Origin: Nymphaea colorata
Taxonomy: Eukaryota; Streptophyta; Magnoliopsida; Nymphaeales; Nymphaeaceae
DNA: 64,000 bases
Assembly: GCF_008831285.2 (NCBI RefSeq)
Contig: NC_045149.1
Span: 4,641,500-4,705,499, forward strand
Direction of reading: 5' to 3'
In this document: one piece after another, positions 23,687-36,035 of the stretch
Numbering within the stretch: the first letter of the stretch is position 1
Layout of the letters: the number at the start of each line of letters is the position of its first letter
The notes under the pieces: model-generated
Database searches by the model: none
Seen by the model: the letters and a program-made list of their open reading frames with translations, nothing else
What the model was told of the DNA's origin: nothing
Position numbers and translations under genes: made by a program

Positions 23687-23901
23687 TGTTAAATACCAGA
23701 CATGGGATCTTGGGTCGGATCCCTCGGACTAGCCCATTAACCTGCATAAAAAGGGTCGGTGGACCATAATAGGGTTTATTGCAGAAATTATTGATGTTCC
23801 TCTAGGAGGAGAAACCCTAATATGGAGAATAGGGCTGAGTGTGTGCGTGGAGTTTTGGGTTTCCTCTTGTAAAGGCTCATCAACGTTAGCGAAGGCTAAC
23901 A
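23687..23901 (+). repeat. Right LTR, 215 bp
   Basis: Same length and ends as the left LTR, clearly diverged, especially in the last 20 bases, so the element is not recent. Confidence 0.82.
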
Positions 23902-24199
23902 CAAAGACTTCGAGAACACAACAGCCCCTTGTTCTTTACAAAAAACAATAGCCTTAGATAACACAATTAGCACATGAAAAAAAATTCATATTACCTGTAT
24001 ACCAAAAAAGGGAAATGTTACAAAACTAGGCCTGGGCATCGGGTCGAGCCGCTGCCAGGTACAGGAAGTGTATTTTCGGGCTTTAGCCCGTTGCGCCCGG
24101 CCCGGGTTACCTGACTTGGCCCGTTAGGTTGAAATTTTACAAAATGAAATGTTAAAAGTTAAAACGCGACTCGAGTAAGGGCGGGCGGCTGTAAGGGAA

Positions 24200-26480
24200 T
24201 TAGGGTTTTCCTTTTTCATTGGAAGGAGAAAGAGAGTTGTGCAAGTGGAGCCTCCGCCACCATTGCCGCATGTCCGGTCCGCTACCGCTGCCGTAGTCGC
24301 ACCACAATCTTTGAGTCCTTGTCTCTTTCCGACATTGGCTGCCTCGCCGTGTTAGTAGGTCCGTCCTTTCTCTCCATCTTTTTGTGTATTGTTCAGAAAT
24401 AACTTGCCTGAGTCTTTTCCACGCAACCCCTGCATGGCTTCTAAATTTCACACATGCAAATCGGGCAGTTGTTAGCAAATTAAACTTAATAGCCTATCTA
24501 CCATCAAACCCATTCTTTATGGATTTCCAGCTTTTGTTATTTTGTGTTAATTGAGATGGATATATGCTCCTTTTTCAAATTTCATGGTGAAGCAGGAAAT
24601 GATTTCTACCAAGTTTATCTGTATTGATGATTTTTTTTTTGTTGTAGATACCTTTCTCCATTCTGCCAGATATGCAAAGCAATGCAACCCAGCTACTGAT
24701 TACTAGATTGTACCTTTGTTCTTTCAGTTTTTCAGAAGACAATTATTTCTGTTATAATTTATGTATGCAGACCAGATATAGCATTAGTAGTAGAGATTAA
24801 ATTGGATGTCTACAACAACTTTTGACATGTTAGTTGCATCTTCATATGCAAATTTTATCAGTGTAATGGATGCTTATCTAGGTTATGACTACATATAGTG
24901 GATTTTTCCACATGTATTAGTGTTACAATTTTGCTTGAGAAGCAACAAAGACAAATGCTGCCTTCGAAAGGCATGAAAAAGTTGTTCAATTAAAGCATGG
25001 ATTCTTCATTTATATTTTAGCAATAAGGTTCATTTTTATTACTTATTCACTGTTGTCTAGTCTATTTTTTTTATTATTTTACACACTACAACCTTAGTTA
25101 CGAATATTCTATAACTAGGTGCTTAAAAAATAAAAATGTGCTGCTCCTTGCCCTGCCTATTGGTAGGGACTTGCTTTGGCTTATGCAAGGGTTGGTGCCT
25201 AGGGAGATTGATCCATCGACCACCTGCCTAGCTACCATGCCATGCCCCATACATTTGGGTAGTATATTCACTTAGAGAGTATTGCATGAGAACCATCTGA
25301 CAGTAAAACAGTATTTACATCAGTGCTTTTAGCTAGAAAGAACTTTTAGTTAGAAGATTCTTGTTTCAGCTTAGATGTTTGTTTTCTGCTGCAGCACTCT
25401 GATGGAGATTAGACGTGTTTAGATAAAATTGCCCTTTCTTTCACTTGATGTTGTTGTTGCTTTTATTCGTTATGTTGACTTAGTGTGTGAAAAGGTTCTT
25501 CTCCAACCTTATGTAGAATTCTTGTTTGTTATGATATTTTGGTAGTACCACTTGGGAAGAGGTCATGTAAGGGAATATGTGGACCGAAAACTATATTATT
25601 TACTGGAACAGCGGGCTATCACTTGGTCAATGTCAAACTTACTGTTATATCTTATCATGAGATGTTTTTTTTTGGGCTTTTTTATATAGCTTCTGCCACT
25701 TGTCTTCTGTGTTTGCAATCAGCACTTTGTAATTCCTTTACCAAGGGAGAGTGATTATACAATAATGTTTATCCAAGGTAAGAATTTAAATATGCTTAGT
25801 CCTTTTAGTGGCTTGCATGACTATAGTGTGTTGTTTATGGCCATTACTTTATACCATGACAGTAATTGCTACCATTGGTTAAACGCTAGTTCATCTAAAA
25901 GTTAAAATTTTCACATGTTTCTACATTCTATGATACAAAGACTAATATCCACCTATAAAAGAGATGAATGCCAATTTGTTTTGACATCTTAATTTCAGTC
26001 ACCAACTTAAGGGAAATCTAAACGACCAAGTTGCTTAACCAAATTTAACAACATGATTTATGATAACATGTAAGAAAAAATTAGGACTTTACATAATCCG
26101 GTCCAGTGGCAGAATTCTTGCCTCGTTCTTGTTAATTAGCTTCCTAGCTCTAGGTCTCTAAGTGTTCATAAGAAATCACAATATATACTACAAAAATATC
26201 TCTTCAGACTGCAGATCTGGCACTTAATATATATCTGCATATCTAGGACCACCAGATGCATATGCATGCTTATTTTGTAATAGATAAAATTATAATTGAC
26301 ATGTTTTTTTTGCAAAATTCATGCATATTTTTAATTTTTTAGACATTTATGCATATTTCATAGTTACTGAATGTTCATATACATGATGTCATATGAATCT
26401 TGTTAGCCTTTTCTTCAGCTCAAGAGTTGAATCATTTCACGTGTTTAGGTTGTTTGGATTCCATTCAAATAGTAAGTTAT
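24200..26480. other. hAT 5' region, no separate gene seen
   Basis: A GC-rich, UTR-like stretch (24200-24360) is followed by 2 kb of AT-rich intron-like sequence up to the transposase start. Confidence 0.4.
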
Positions 26481-28413
26481 GTCTTCCAGCGTTGGGAATG
26501 AAGAACATCGTTTGATGGCAAATATGAAGAAAAATGAATCTTTTTCATCTACTGAAAAGGAAGTTGAACCCCTAAAGGAAAAGAACTTCAATAGTATAGA
26601 ATGACTTCACATTAGTACAAGTTAAGGGAAAGAGTATGCACAATGCAATCATTATGGTGAATGATTAGGTGGACATGGTTTCAATGGTACGAGCAACTTA
26701 AAACGACAAAGAGATACTTGTGCCAAAAAAGAAATTAATGATGGAAAACAACAAACTTTGTCATTTGGAGTTAGTGAATATGGTGCTACTTTTTTATGTC
26801 TGCATAAATTTGATATGGAGACTATATGAAAACATATGGCTAAGTGTACAATAATACATGCACTTCCTTTCAATTTTCCAAAATATGAATATCATAACGA
26901 TATTCTAAAGGCTTGTAATTCAATGTTTGTTCCATTTTCTAGGAAAACACTTACAAAAGGGGTTCAGTCAATATTCAAGACTGAAAAAATGAGATACCAA
27001 GGAGTTTCAAATAACCACGTGCAGCGGGTTTTATTGACATTTGATATGTGGTTCTCACAATAGATATTAGGATACTTATGCTTGACAGCGCAATATATTG
27101 ATACAGACTGACAATTGCACTCTCATATACTTAATTTTATACATGTGCCTCCACCACATAATACAAGTTGTATATGTAACATTTTATGAGAGTGCATTAA
27201 TACTAAGTGGGAAATTCAATAGAAGTTGTTTTCTATTACTGCTGATGACTGTTCAGCAAATTATAGTGGAATAAGTTTACTGAGAAGTACCATAGAAAGA
27301 AAAAACAATATTTCATTTCCATTGAGAGAAGAATATTTTCATATTCGTTGTGGTACACATATTATAAATCTCATGGTTAAAGATGGTATGAATGATATGG
27401 ATGATATAATTTCAAAAATTCGTGTCAGTGTCAAATATGTAAGGGGATCACCAAAACAACTAGATGCTTTCAAGCAATGTGTAAAGGCAATGTGTTTGGA
27501 TGAGGAAAAAAGTTTAAACTATGATGTTCTTACTCAATGGAATTCTACATTTATAATGTTGAGAGATGCACTGTTATTAAAAGATGTCTTTCAACATCTG
27601 GCATCATGTGATCCTAATTATGCATGTTTGCCTTCTAAGGATGGGTGGTCTCATGCATCTGATTTATGTCAATTCTTAAAGGTATTCTACAATGCAACAA
27701 ACTTATACTCTACGACTAAGCAGGTAACATCTAATCTTGTTTTTGAAGAAGTTTTATCAATTTACCATCATTTGCATACGCATCGTGGAACATATAAAAG
27801 CATTGACATACAAAATGCAAGAAAAATTTGACAAGTACTTTAAGAGCTACAATATTCTCTTTGCAATTGCAGTTGTTTTTTATCCTTCGGTCAAGTTGTT
27901 ACTTGAAGTATTTGCTTGACGATTTGGACAATCCTTATGCAATGGTAAAATATGAAGTTATAGAGAACATCCTTCATGAATTGTATGCCGAAAAATATAT
28001 ATGATAATAGTGACACAATTAATATGCGAAGGGGCAATGCATCCACTAGTACCATGATTGCAATGGAAGAGTTTAGAAGTGTTGCTAGATATGAGTTCAA
28101 AATATACTTAAGCTCTGTATTTCCTATAGTGGCTCACACAGATCTAGACAAATATTTGATTGATCCAACAGAAGAAATTGCACCTAGACAAATATTTGAT
28201 TGATCCAACAGAAGAAATTGCACCTACTGCACAGTTTAACATATTATCTTGGTGGAAGACAAATGAAAGCAAAGAAAAAATTGTAGCAAAGATGGCTCGA
28301 GTTGTATTAGTCATTCTTGTATCTACAGTTGCTTCAGAATCTACATCAGTATATCAGGAAGAATTCTTAATGATTATCGATGCTCAACTACTCCTGAAAA
28401 TATTTAATCATTA
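26481..28413 (+). pseudogene. hAT transposase (BED finger, RICESLEEPER-type), broken
   Basis: Order seen: a possible ATG at 26481; a decayed BED finger at about 26630-26720 with GTSNLKRQR and a Tyr where a Cys ligand is expected; a hAT core from 26836 with LLTFDMWFSQ and, at 27226-27831, FSITADDCSAN, HIRCGTHIINLMVKDGM and LTQWNSTFIMLRDAL; and the C-terminal dimerisation region at about 28220-28410 (ILSWWKTNESKEK, TVASES). Stops near 26661, 26830 and 27061 and frame changes after 27831 prevent expression. A 40-bp tandem duplication shifts the end (see 28144). Confidence 0.88.
28144..28223 (+). repeat. 40-bp tandem duplication in the hAT transposase
   Basis: Two identical 40-bp units (ctagacaaatatttgattga...). 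The length is not a multiple of three, so it separates the reading frame from the C-terminal dimerisation region. Confidence 0.95.
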
Positions 28414-28913
28414 ATCTACACACAGAGTTTGATTTGTGATGCACACAACTTGTGTGAAATATAAGATGTTCGTAGTTCAATCTAATTTACTTTGCATATT
28501 AACACATCAGTTTGCTTAAATTAATCAAACTACCTTGTTTGTATCGTAATAAAAACTTCAGCACGTGAAGGCTCTGGTGCATCCTCTAGAATTTGTATAA
28601 ATTAAAAATATAATCAATAATAGATATATAAGTGAATAATAACAAGATGTTTTTGATTAGTGAAATTACGTTGTCTACTCAAAATCGAGCAAAACTTTTT
28701 GAGCCAATAGTGTGAGGGAACATCGACATTTCACGGTTTGCTTTATTTTTTGCACTGTGCTCCTACAAGATTATCAAATATTAAAACTTGATGAAATTAA
28801 AACCAAGCACAAATAAAATTGTATCTTATCTATTTGCAAACCTTTGATTGCCTACTTTCAAAATGTCAGATCAAGCACCTCCATTGATCATATGGGATCA
28901 TCACCTTGCAATG
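28414..28913. other. No gene seen
   Basis: AT-rich stretch between the hAT coding remnant and the long LTR-like region. No transposon terminus was recognised. Confidence 0.4.
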
Positions 28914-28979
28914 TGTAACGCTCGGCTTTTGCAGGACGGATCGGGTCAGGGTCCAGACCCGAACCCGAACTCCTCGTGC

Positions 28980-29520
28980 GACAGGAGCCCGACACCGCCC
29001 TCTTCTCCCTCGTTTTTCCTTCTCCCTCACCTTTCCCTTGTCTATCTCCTGGAGGTCTCTCGTGCCAGCGCAGAGAAGAAGAAGAAGAAGGAGGTGGTGC
29101 AGCGGTGACGATGACGACGGCGGCGGCGGCGGCAGCTCTTGGGTAAGCTCTTTCTCTCGCCCTCTCTGTTTGCCTCTCCCCTCCGTGTCCCTCCTGCGCA
29201 GCTTACTCTCCTCTCCGCCAATGCCCTCCCTCTGTTCGCACGATTCCCCTTTCCTCTCCTTCCCTGCTCGAGTTCCTTCCCCGTCCCTTCTGTCTCCTCC
29301 TCGCCATCTCCCTCATTTTCCCCCTCTCGCTTTCCCTCTTGGCACCCTCTCGCTTTCCCTCTTGGCACCCTCTCGCCTCTCTTGCGCTCTCTCTTCTCTG
29401 CCCGCTTCCCTCTTTCAGCACCTGCCCTCTCTCTCTTCTCTCACGCACTCTCACCCTCACTGCCTTCTTTCCCCCTTTTGACCGAACCCTTTCTCCCTCT
29501 CGTTTTCAACCTACCCAGCA
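28980..29520. repeat. CT-rich tract with a 23-bp tandem repeat
   Basis: Long pyrimidine-rich stretch. At about 29328-29375 ctcgctttccctcttggcac is tandemly repeated. Open frames on both strands here (Ser/Leu/Pro or Arg/Glu-rich) are composition artefacts. Confidence 0.75.
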
Positions 29521-31464
29521 TCTACTGTAGGCTTTTTTTTTGTATAGCAGACCCCTCTCTTGAGGCCCCTTTTCGCCGATTTTGACTTTATCATGGGTTT
29601 TTGGTCGATTTGCAGCTTGGAGACGCATCTTTCCCCTCATAGCAATGAGGTGAATGCATTGGTGGTGGCGGCATTGAGGGATTCTAGCCGTTTGGGGGCC
29701 TTTCGAACTCGTGGGGTGGTTGTCGAGAGGATTGCAGCAGTTTAGATTCTTGATTTGGGGTGAGCAAGGCGTATTTGAGCCTATTTTCTTGTATCTTATC
29801 CTTTAGAGCATGTATAATTATTGTTGAAGCATGCTAGAATTTAGAATTGGTGTTTTGGGGACGCATGTTAGCGATTGTGCTTTTTGGGGAAAGTGTACCT
29901 AAGTTGGATGTGACAATGAGGTTGATGCCTAGACTACAAAAAGCATTTAAAAATGTGTTAAGGATGGACTGAGCGAAGCATTGAGTTCTGGGGTCTCGTG
30001 GCAACGTCTAGAAGTTAAGAGGAGGCCTATTGGAGGGCCTGTGGGTCGACACTACCCGTCGACACCCTTTTGAGGCGATAATATGTGTCTCAATGATTTT
30101 GTTTTAGCTTGGTTTGGATTGATAAGCTAATTAGTAGAGATCTTACATTTTTTTTTGTCTGCAGGTACACCGGGCACGTCCCATAGACCTTGAGCGACCA
30201 GATTCGAAGCTCGAGGCATTTTGGAGAGTTTTGTGGACGCGTGACAGGTATGACAGCATTCCAGGCAAATCCTTGCCTGGGGCACTGTGTGAATGTGTGT
30301 TCCTAGGATCGTGGGATCCTAGGATTGTGATGTGATTGATTGATTGATTGTTCGGTGAATGAATGTGTGTATGCATGCAAATTATTTGATATCTGATATG
30401 ATGTGTTTTGAAAAGCTATTAGAAGTCTGTTTTGAAATATCACGCATTTGCATGTGCATGCTAGAATTGATAACTGTTTAGGACAGATGAGGTGGGGTAT
30501 CGAGTCGAGTGTCTCCTCCACCCCAATTGTGCATTAGAAAGCATCCTAGAATGATAACTGCATAGGACAGCTACGAGCCCATCACAGATCGAGACTACTC
30601 TCTGTGGTTTGGCTAAGTTTTTCAAAGATGTGATTATTGTGATAATGAATGTGAATGTTGTGTTTGTTGCATACACATTACCGCAGGCAATGATACAAAT
30701 GATTGAACTGAGGTTAGTTGTACCCATAATGTTGAGACAGCTAGCCAAAATTGTTGTTATTATGTATAGCCCTCATGTGGAGGCAATTGGAGGTGTGAGT
30801 TCACTCGTGAAATGAACCAACCTCATGAGCTAGCCAGTTAATTGTGTTTGTGCAATGATAATTGTAAGAATGAAAGAATAAGAGATGAGAGGCCAGTGGG
30901 ATGTGGCTATGTGTTTGGGAGTTGTCCCGCCTTCGCCACTAGTCTCGCCTGTTCGGAGCGCAGGCGGTGCAAGGCCCCAGGGTACTGTTGTGTGACGTGC
31001 TTGGAGCGTGGGCTCCCGCCCTCCCAACCTGGGTGTCCTAGGGAGGGCTGGGTATCTCTCCGTGGAATTCACACATCCATAGATGAGTGCTCTATCACTG
31101 CAGCGGATGGATGGATCCATACTGTTCTGGGCCACCACGGGGGTTGTCTCTCGGCTGTAGGCCGCCCACGGTGTGCACGTGCCTGTGTTTGCACCCACAG
31201 GAACTGTCAATTCACTGATATTGATGAAAATGAAATGTATGTGAATGAAACGTACGAGATTGATGTGCATGTGATTGTTGTGCTTATGAATGCAAGTAAC
31301 ATGTTTAAGCATGCCATGCATGTGATCTGAAATTGTGTGACTATGGCCTTTGCATGTCGTGCCCTGACACAACATGATGATAGACTGTTCTGATGTTTGC
31401 TCGTATAATTGAGCCCTACCTAAGAGGGTTTGGACTTTTCCTGGCTTGTTGCCATACTGCGAAG

Positions 31465-32568
31465 CATTGTCACAAAAAACGGCGTTATATTAAAAAAAAC
31501 GCGTATTTAACGTCAAAAAAGTTCCAGACGAAAAAAACGGCAAAAAGACGCGTTTTTTTGAAAAAAACGGCAAAATTTAAAAAACGCGTATAAAACGCGT
31601 ATAAAACGTGCATAAAACGATTTTTTGCATTTTTTTAACGTGCGAGTGCAAAATGGCAAAGCTTGTAATATTTTTTAAGACATTGGCTTTTCTTTAAACT
31701 TGGTCGACCTTTTAGTGGCAAAAAAGTATTTTAACATAAGAAAAGAGGGCTTAGGGTTAACTTGAAATCGAAAATTTGTTGAGGGCCTTGAGCTTCGAAC
31801 GTTCGAGTCTGTCTTGTCTTCAAGACAGAGAGGCGTAACAGGGCAGGCTTCTTCGAGTGAGGTGAGAACTTCCTTCGTTCGTTCCTCGACCTCACCTCTC
31901 AATCGGCTGAAGAGAAGGGCATTCAAGATTCGGCTGGTTTCGAAATTTCGTCTGATCGTCTTCTTCTCATTTTCATCATCTTCTCGTTTTCATCCGGCTG
32001 AAGAGGAGGGCATTCGAGATTCAACTTCCTTCGTCTCCAATCTCCATCTCTTTTTCATTCGAGCGGTGATAAGTTCTCTTTAGTCTTTCCAAGTTTCCAT
32101 TTCGTTTTTTTACAACGTCACTATAGTATACATGTGCTATTCGATTTTTCTTTTTTCTTGTTGTCGTATGCATCAATGATTCAATTCAATGCATGCCTTC
32201 GTCTCCATCTCGTCTTCTGTTTGTTTCTAAAACTTGTTAGATGAAGCGTTCTTCACTGTCTGTTAATTTGTTGAATGGTTGAGGTGGTGGTGATAAATTT
32301 TTAAAGCCATGAAGGCAAAAAACCTTTGTTAGTTATGTATTTGTCATTTCATTATCTAATTTTAATGTGTTGCTTATCTAGTCATTTTTCAATGTTTCTT
32401 TTAATTTCTCATTTACTTTCTTTTTATATAATTATCAGGATTATTTTATTTATTTTTTAAAAATTCACCGTCTTTTTCCCGTTTTATTCCCGAGATTTTC
32501 AGCTTCGCCGTATTATACCCGTTTTTTTCATCGCCGTATTATACCCGTCCACGTCTTTTGTGACAATG
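31465..32568. mobile_element. Non-autonomous hAT element with perfect 8-bp target duplication
   Basis: Termini cattgtcacaaaaaacg and, inverted, cattgtcacaaaagacg match at 16 of 17 bases. The 8-bp duplication ctgcgaag flanks it at 31457-31464 and 32569-32576. Subterminal regions repeat aacgcgtataaaacg on the left and gccgtattatacccg on the right. A GC-richer, UTR-like middle (31790-32080) holds a partly repeated ggctgaagag.agggcattc unit. No transposase coding was seen. Confidence 0.9.
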
Positions 32569-32736
32569 CTGCGAAGGTTAAGCCTTCAGTTGCTTCCTTT
32601 TTCAGGTTTTGGCGGACCTGGGGCAACAGGTTGAGCAGATGGCTTCACTCACGTCCTACTGGGGAGGTTTTGGGTCAATTGTAGCGCCGGCGCGTCTTGT
32701 TTTGGTTTTATTGATGCCTTATTTTTGTTAGGCATC

Positions 32737-32976
32737 TGTAGAAATAATAGACGCGCAAGAACGGAAGATCGAACATAGGTGTAACGTGGAAAACCCTCAA
32801 CTAGAGGGAAAAAACCACGGGTGAGGAGGTCTGGTGCCCACTATCCGCCATACTCTCTCTCTCTTTGAAACTTCATTAACACTAAAGATGAGGGTTTACA
32901 ATGGTATAAGTATGCCCAAACCAGGACATACTTGATCGGGTCCAGACCCGGACCCATACATCAAGATCCGTCAACA
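32737..32976 (-). repeat. Copia 3' LTR, 240 bp
   Basis: TG...CA ends, same family text as 4357-4604, with the motif gatcgggtccagacccgg near its outer end (32934-32951). Confidence 0.87.
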
Positions 32977-33282
32977 CTCCCCCTCAAGTTGGGCATACAT
33001 ATCAAACATGCTCAACTTGGATACATTTCTCTTGAATGAAGTTGAAGATAGAGCTTTCGTCAGAACATCAGCTGTTTGGTCTTCATATCTCATGTAAGGA
33101 AGTACAAGTTCTTTAGCATCAATTCTCTCTCGAATGAAATGCCTGTCAATCTCAACATGCTTTGTTCTGTCATGAAGCACAGGGTTGTTGGCCAAGTTAA
33201 TTGCCGACTTGTTATCGCAATACATATTCATTGGTTCTTCAACCTTTATACCAATATCAGTCAACAATACTTTTAGCCACAA
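32971..33282 (-). pseudogene. Copia RNase H C-terminal fragment
   Basis: Open for 103 codons: WLKVLLTDIGIKVEEP, MYCDNKSAINLANNPVLHDR, HFIRERIDAKELVLPYM and ADVLTKALS. The stop falls just inside the LTR, as in the other family members. The 5' part of pol is missing. Confidence 0.88.
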
Positions 33283-35691
33283 AAGCCCTAGACCATCTTC
33301 GCCTCATGCCCTAACTCTCCATCGTCAGGGCAGCCACCAGAATCGTACTAGAAGCAGCCACCATTGCTCTCACTTCTTCCCACCATCGGTGACCCTAGGT
33401 GCCCCTAGGTGCTGCCTACAAGTTCGTCTTCTTCACCCGAGTGTCACATCTTATTCTACTTCTTCTTGCTCACAACATCGATTCTTCTTGTTAAAGAGAG
33501 AGCAAAGGAAAATGTTGGCTTTGTTGCTAAAAATTACTCATGTGAGTAAATTTTTTGGAAAGAGAAAACTGCAAACCAGAGTGTTCTCTCTCTCTCTCTC
33601 TCTCTATGTGCACAAGGAAGCCAAAAGGATCAAAGTACTGCAATAACCTTTCTATACCTTGCCTTTTTTCCTTTCTCTAATATGCCAGAGCATAGAAATG
33701 GTGGAGGAAAAAGCAAAGGAAGCCCCCCCCAGAAAGTGTCAAGATGAAGGAAATGGTCTGTATAAATAGGGTCAAATCCTTGCCGACAATAGAAATATGA
33801 ATCATTATTTATTCGGGATTGAATTCGAAGTGATCGTCATCCTTTGAAATTTGAATGACTTAGCTACTAAAAGTTTGTCCAATTACTATTTCCTATAGCA
33901 ACAATTTTTCAAGTTGAAGGTCTGTCGATATCTTAGTGGGCAAATATTCCCTGACTGCTACAATAATTTCAGAACAGCACAATAGTTGAAAAAAAAATAG
34001 TTTTCAACATTGAACGCTTCAGAAGAAACAAAATAGTGCCATAATAATAGAGATTGCCACATTTTTATGTATGAAACATGATTACAATTGTGCATGTTTA
34101 TAACCTGCATCATGCATTCAATATTATAAGACTTGGTGAACTTTACTGATAGGTTATATTTGTTCACTTGAATTTCCAGATATATCAGTGAGATCTTCCT
34201 ATGGCAAGGTAGCTCTGGGTAGAAGGTCTGTGCTGACTGAAGTTTCATTGCTTGGTTGTGTTGCTTGAAACAAGAGGGATCTTTGAACAAGAGCACAAGT
34301 TTCATTGTTTGGTTATGATGATTAAATTAGCCTATTCTGAACCAGCTAGTTGATGCTTCTTTTGGCACATTGTGAAGAAAATTGTAAAGAACTGTTTTCG
34401 TATTGTTTTATCTAATAAAAATGCATCTAACAAAAATGTATTTGCAATAAAACATGGATCAAAGGTAAGAAGAGGAGCCAATGCTAAAGTTAACTTTCAA
34501 TTTTTATTGTAGCAAGCCAATGACAAACGATAATAATTTTTAGAAGCCAATATGGATGCATTATAGGCAACTCATGCAATTAATCCAAGCAAAAGAAAAA
34601 ACCATATTTCAGAAAGGCAAGGCAGTTGTATGTATCTTTTTTTTTCTTCTTTTTTAAGAATGTATTCCTTTACTTCGGTTAATAATTGAACATATTGAGA
34701 ATATAATGTCAGAGAAAATCTCGTGGATGATCATGAAGAGTCTACAAGCATAAGTAGATAAGGGAAAAGAGAGAAGTACTACAAGAAGCACCGAGCAGTC
34801 CCCAACGGCCCAACCCACATCGCAAAAGACCAAATGCATTAAGCCCCTTCTTCTTCCTCCCCATTATTCCTCATCCAAAAGCACAAGAAGCCCACCGACA
34901 AAGATAGCAGAGGAAAAAAATGAAAGAACAAAAAATATAAGAAAGATAAAAAAGGAAACAATATACCACAGAGAGCATAAGGGGAAATTTTAATCTCCCT
35001 TTAACCAATGCTTTCAAAACCACCAACTTTTTGTTTACTTTCATTCTGGCCTTTGAATCAATCAAACAAGCTAAGGGGCTGAGGCAGCACTACTTGTTCG
35101 ATGGGTGAAAAGTGTGTTGTTTATACATCGTTATGAGTACTGGAATGACGTGAGGGGAAGAGAATGAAAGGGAGAGGGTTTATATAAATGGGGAAGGAAG
35201 AAGAAGGGAATAGGTGGAAACTTTTTGTCGCTCGGTGGATGGGACAGCGAGCTGGATGTTTCCTCCGGCACGGCCTGTTGAATAGGTGATTGCAATGGCG
35301 AGAGCTCCAGCGATCGAACCAGTTTGGGGTTCCTCCCGACGATTGAGAGTTAGGGCATGTGGGGAAGATGGGGTTGGGGTGCGCAGGGAAGGGAACAGAG
35401 AGGGAGAGAGAAAGAAGGGTGACGGTCCAAAATGGAGTCCGCGCTTCTTTTTCTTTCGTTTGATGGTTTGAATCGGGCCGTTCGATCGAGCGAGATCGGG
35501 CAGCCTACTGGAGCTGTTTCACATCTCTATAAGTTGGAGGAGCCGTTCTGTTTCATTTATACACACTTCAGACAGTATGAAAAAAGGGCGTCGAAACATG
35601 TCATTGGCCGTTTTTCAGTAAGAATAGATGCATCTAGTGGAAAAAAAAAACAAAGAAAGAGGGAGCTAGAGGAACATCAAAGCAAATCTTA
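33283..35691. other. Intergenic; no gene supported
   Basis: A GC-richer stretch follows the copia break (33283-33480), then a (TC)n run at about 33583-33604, then AT-rich sequence. A minus frame at 34871-35065 with two hydrophobic segments and a plus frame at 35286-35471 were seen but not recognised. A TATA-like tttatataaatgg lies at 35179-35191. Confidence 0.35.
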
Positions 35692-36035
35692 GTGCTTGTT
35701 TGGATTGAGATAAATAAAAGAAAAGGGAGGGATGAAAAGGCAAGGAAAGGGAGAGGATGGGGATAAAAAGAAAAATATGAGAAAATGCAAGGGAAATAAA
35801 TAAATGATTACAAGTTTGTTTGAATAGAAAGAAAAAAAATAACAACCTTTTCTTTTCTGTTTCAATCCATTTACTCTATTGAGTTATTTTTTCCTTTCTA
35901 CTCATTTTCCTTTTTTTTCTTTGCAACTAAACATGTTTTTTTCTTTTTTCCCTTCATATTAATTAACCATCCAAAACCTAGGATTGACTATCTTTTCCCT
36001 TTATTTTTTTTTCTTTTCTTTCATTCAAACAAGCC
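35692..36035. mobile_element. Small fold-back/MITE-like element
   Basis: Ends gtgcttgtttggattgag and, inverted, ggcttgtttgaatgaaag, with purine-rich left and complementary pyrimidine-rich right halves, so the 344-bp segment can fold on itself. No clean target duplication was identified. Confidence 0.55.

Larger units (their letters stand above)
20757..23901 (+). mobile_element. Non-autonomous LTR retrotransposon, probably Ty3/gypsy-derived
   Basis: Direct repeats of 215 bp (20757-20971 and 23687-23901) start TGTTA. The left copy is followed by a PBS-like tggtgtcagagcc (20974-20986) and the right copy is preceded by a polypurine tract aagggggagtat (23675-23686). Flanks taaag and caaag are an imperfect 5-bp duplication. 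The 2.7-kb interior has no recognisable protease, reverse transcriptase or integrase. One frame just before the right LTR reads LEDKV, a common C-terminus of gypsy polyproteins, so it is likely a deletion derivative. Confidence 0.8.
24027..28460 (+). mobile_element. hAT transposon, decayed (right end not found)
   Basis: The left end at 24027 begins taggcctgggcatcgggtcg and continues as a GGGCC/CCCGG-rich subterminal zone to about 24130, typical of plant hAT elements. About 2.3 kb of 5' region (24200-26480) precedes the broken transposase gene. No inverted copy of the end was seen to 28900, so the right limit is the end of recognisable coding similarity. Confidence 0.6.
28914..32736 (+). mobile_element. 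Possible long gypsy-type (Del/Tekay-like) LTR, interrupted
   Basis: Begins tgtaacgctcggcttttgc, the TGTAACG start common in long LTRs of plant chromoviral gypsy elements. Long pyrimidine-rich and GT-rich non-coding text follows, without protein motifs. After removing the hAT inserted at 31465-32568, about 2.7 kb remains up to the copia LTR inserted at 32737. No second LTR, primer-binding site or coding region is in the window, so a solo or truncated LTR is inferred. An unrelated UTR and intron cannot be excluded. Confidence 0.4.
32737..33282 (-). mobile_element. 3'-terminal copia fragment (LTR plus RNase H end)
   Basis: LTR 32737-32976, polypurine tract 32977-32986 and the RNase H C-terminus up to about 33282, where similarity stops abruptly. 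It belongs to the family of 4357-8055, whose sequence is nearly the same here. Five bases before the LTR are gcatc; the other flank is lost. Confidence 0.88.

Noticed and set aside
25140-25260. Possible tRNA-derived SINE (tagggacttgc..., gattgatccatcgac)
   Set aside because: No convincing A and B box pair, tail or duplication.
28848-29585. Several overlapping open frames up to 191 codons on both strands
   Set aside because: The region is CT-rich and low in stops by composition; the frames are Ser/Leu/Pro or Arg/Glu runs without domains.
30830-31375. Frames of 162 and 181 codons on opposite strands
   Set aside because: They overlap each other in GC-rich LTR-like sequence and show no recognisable domain.
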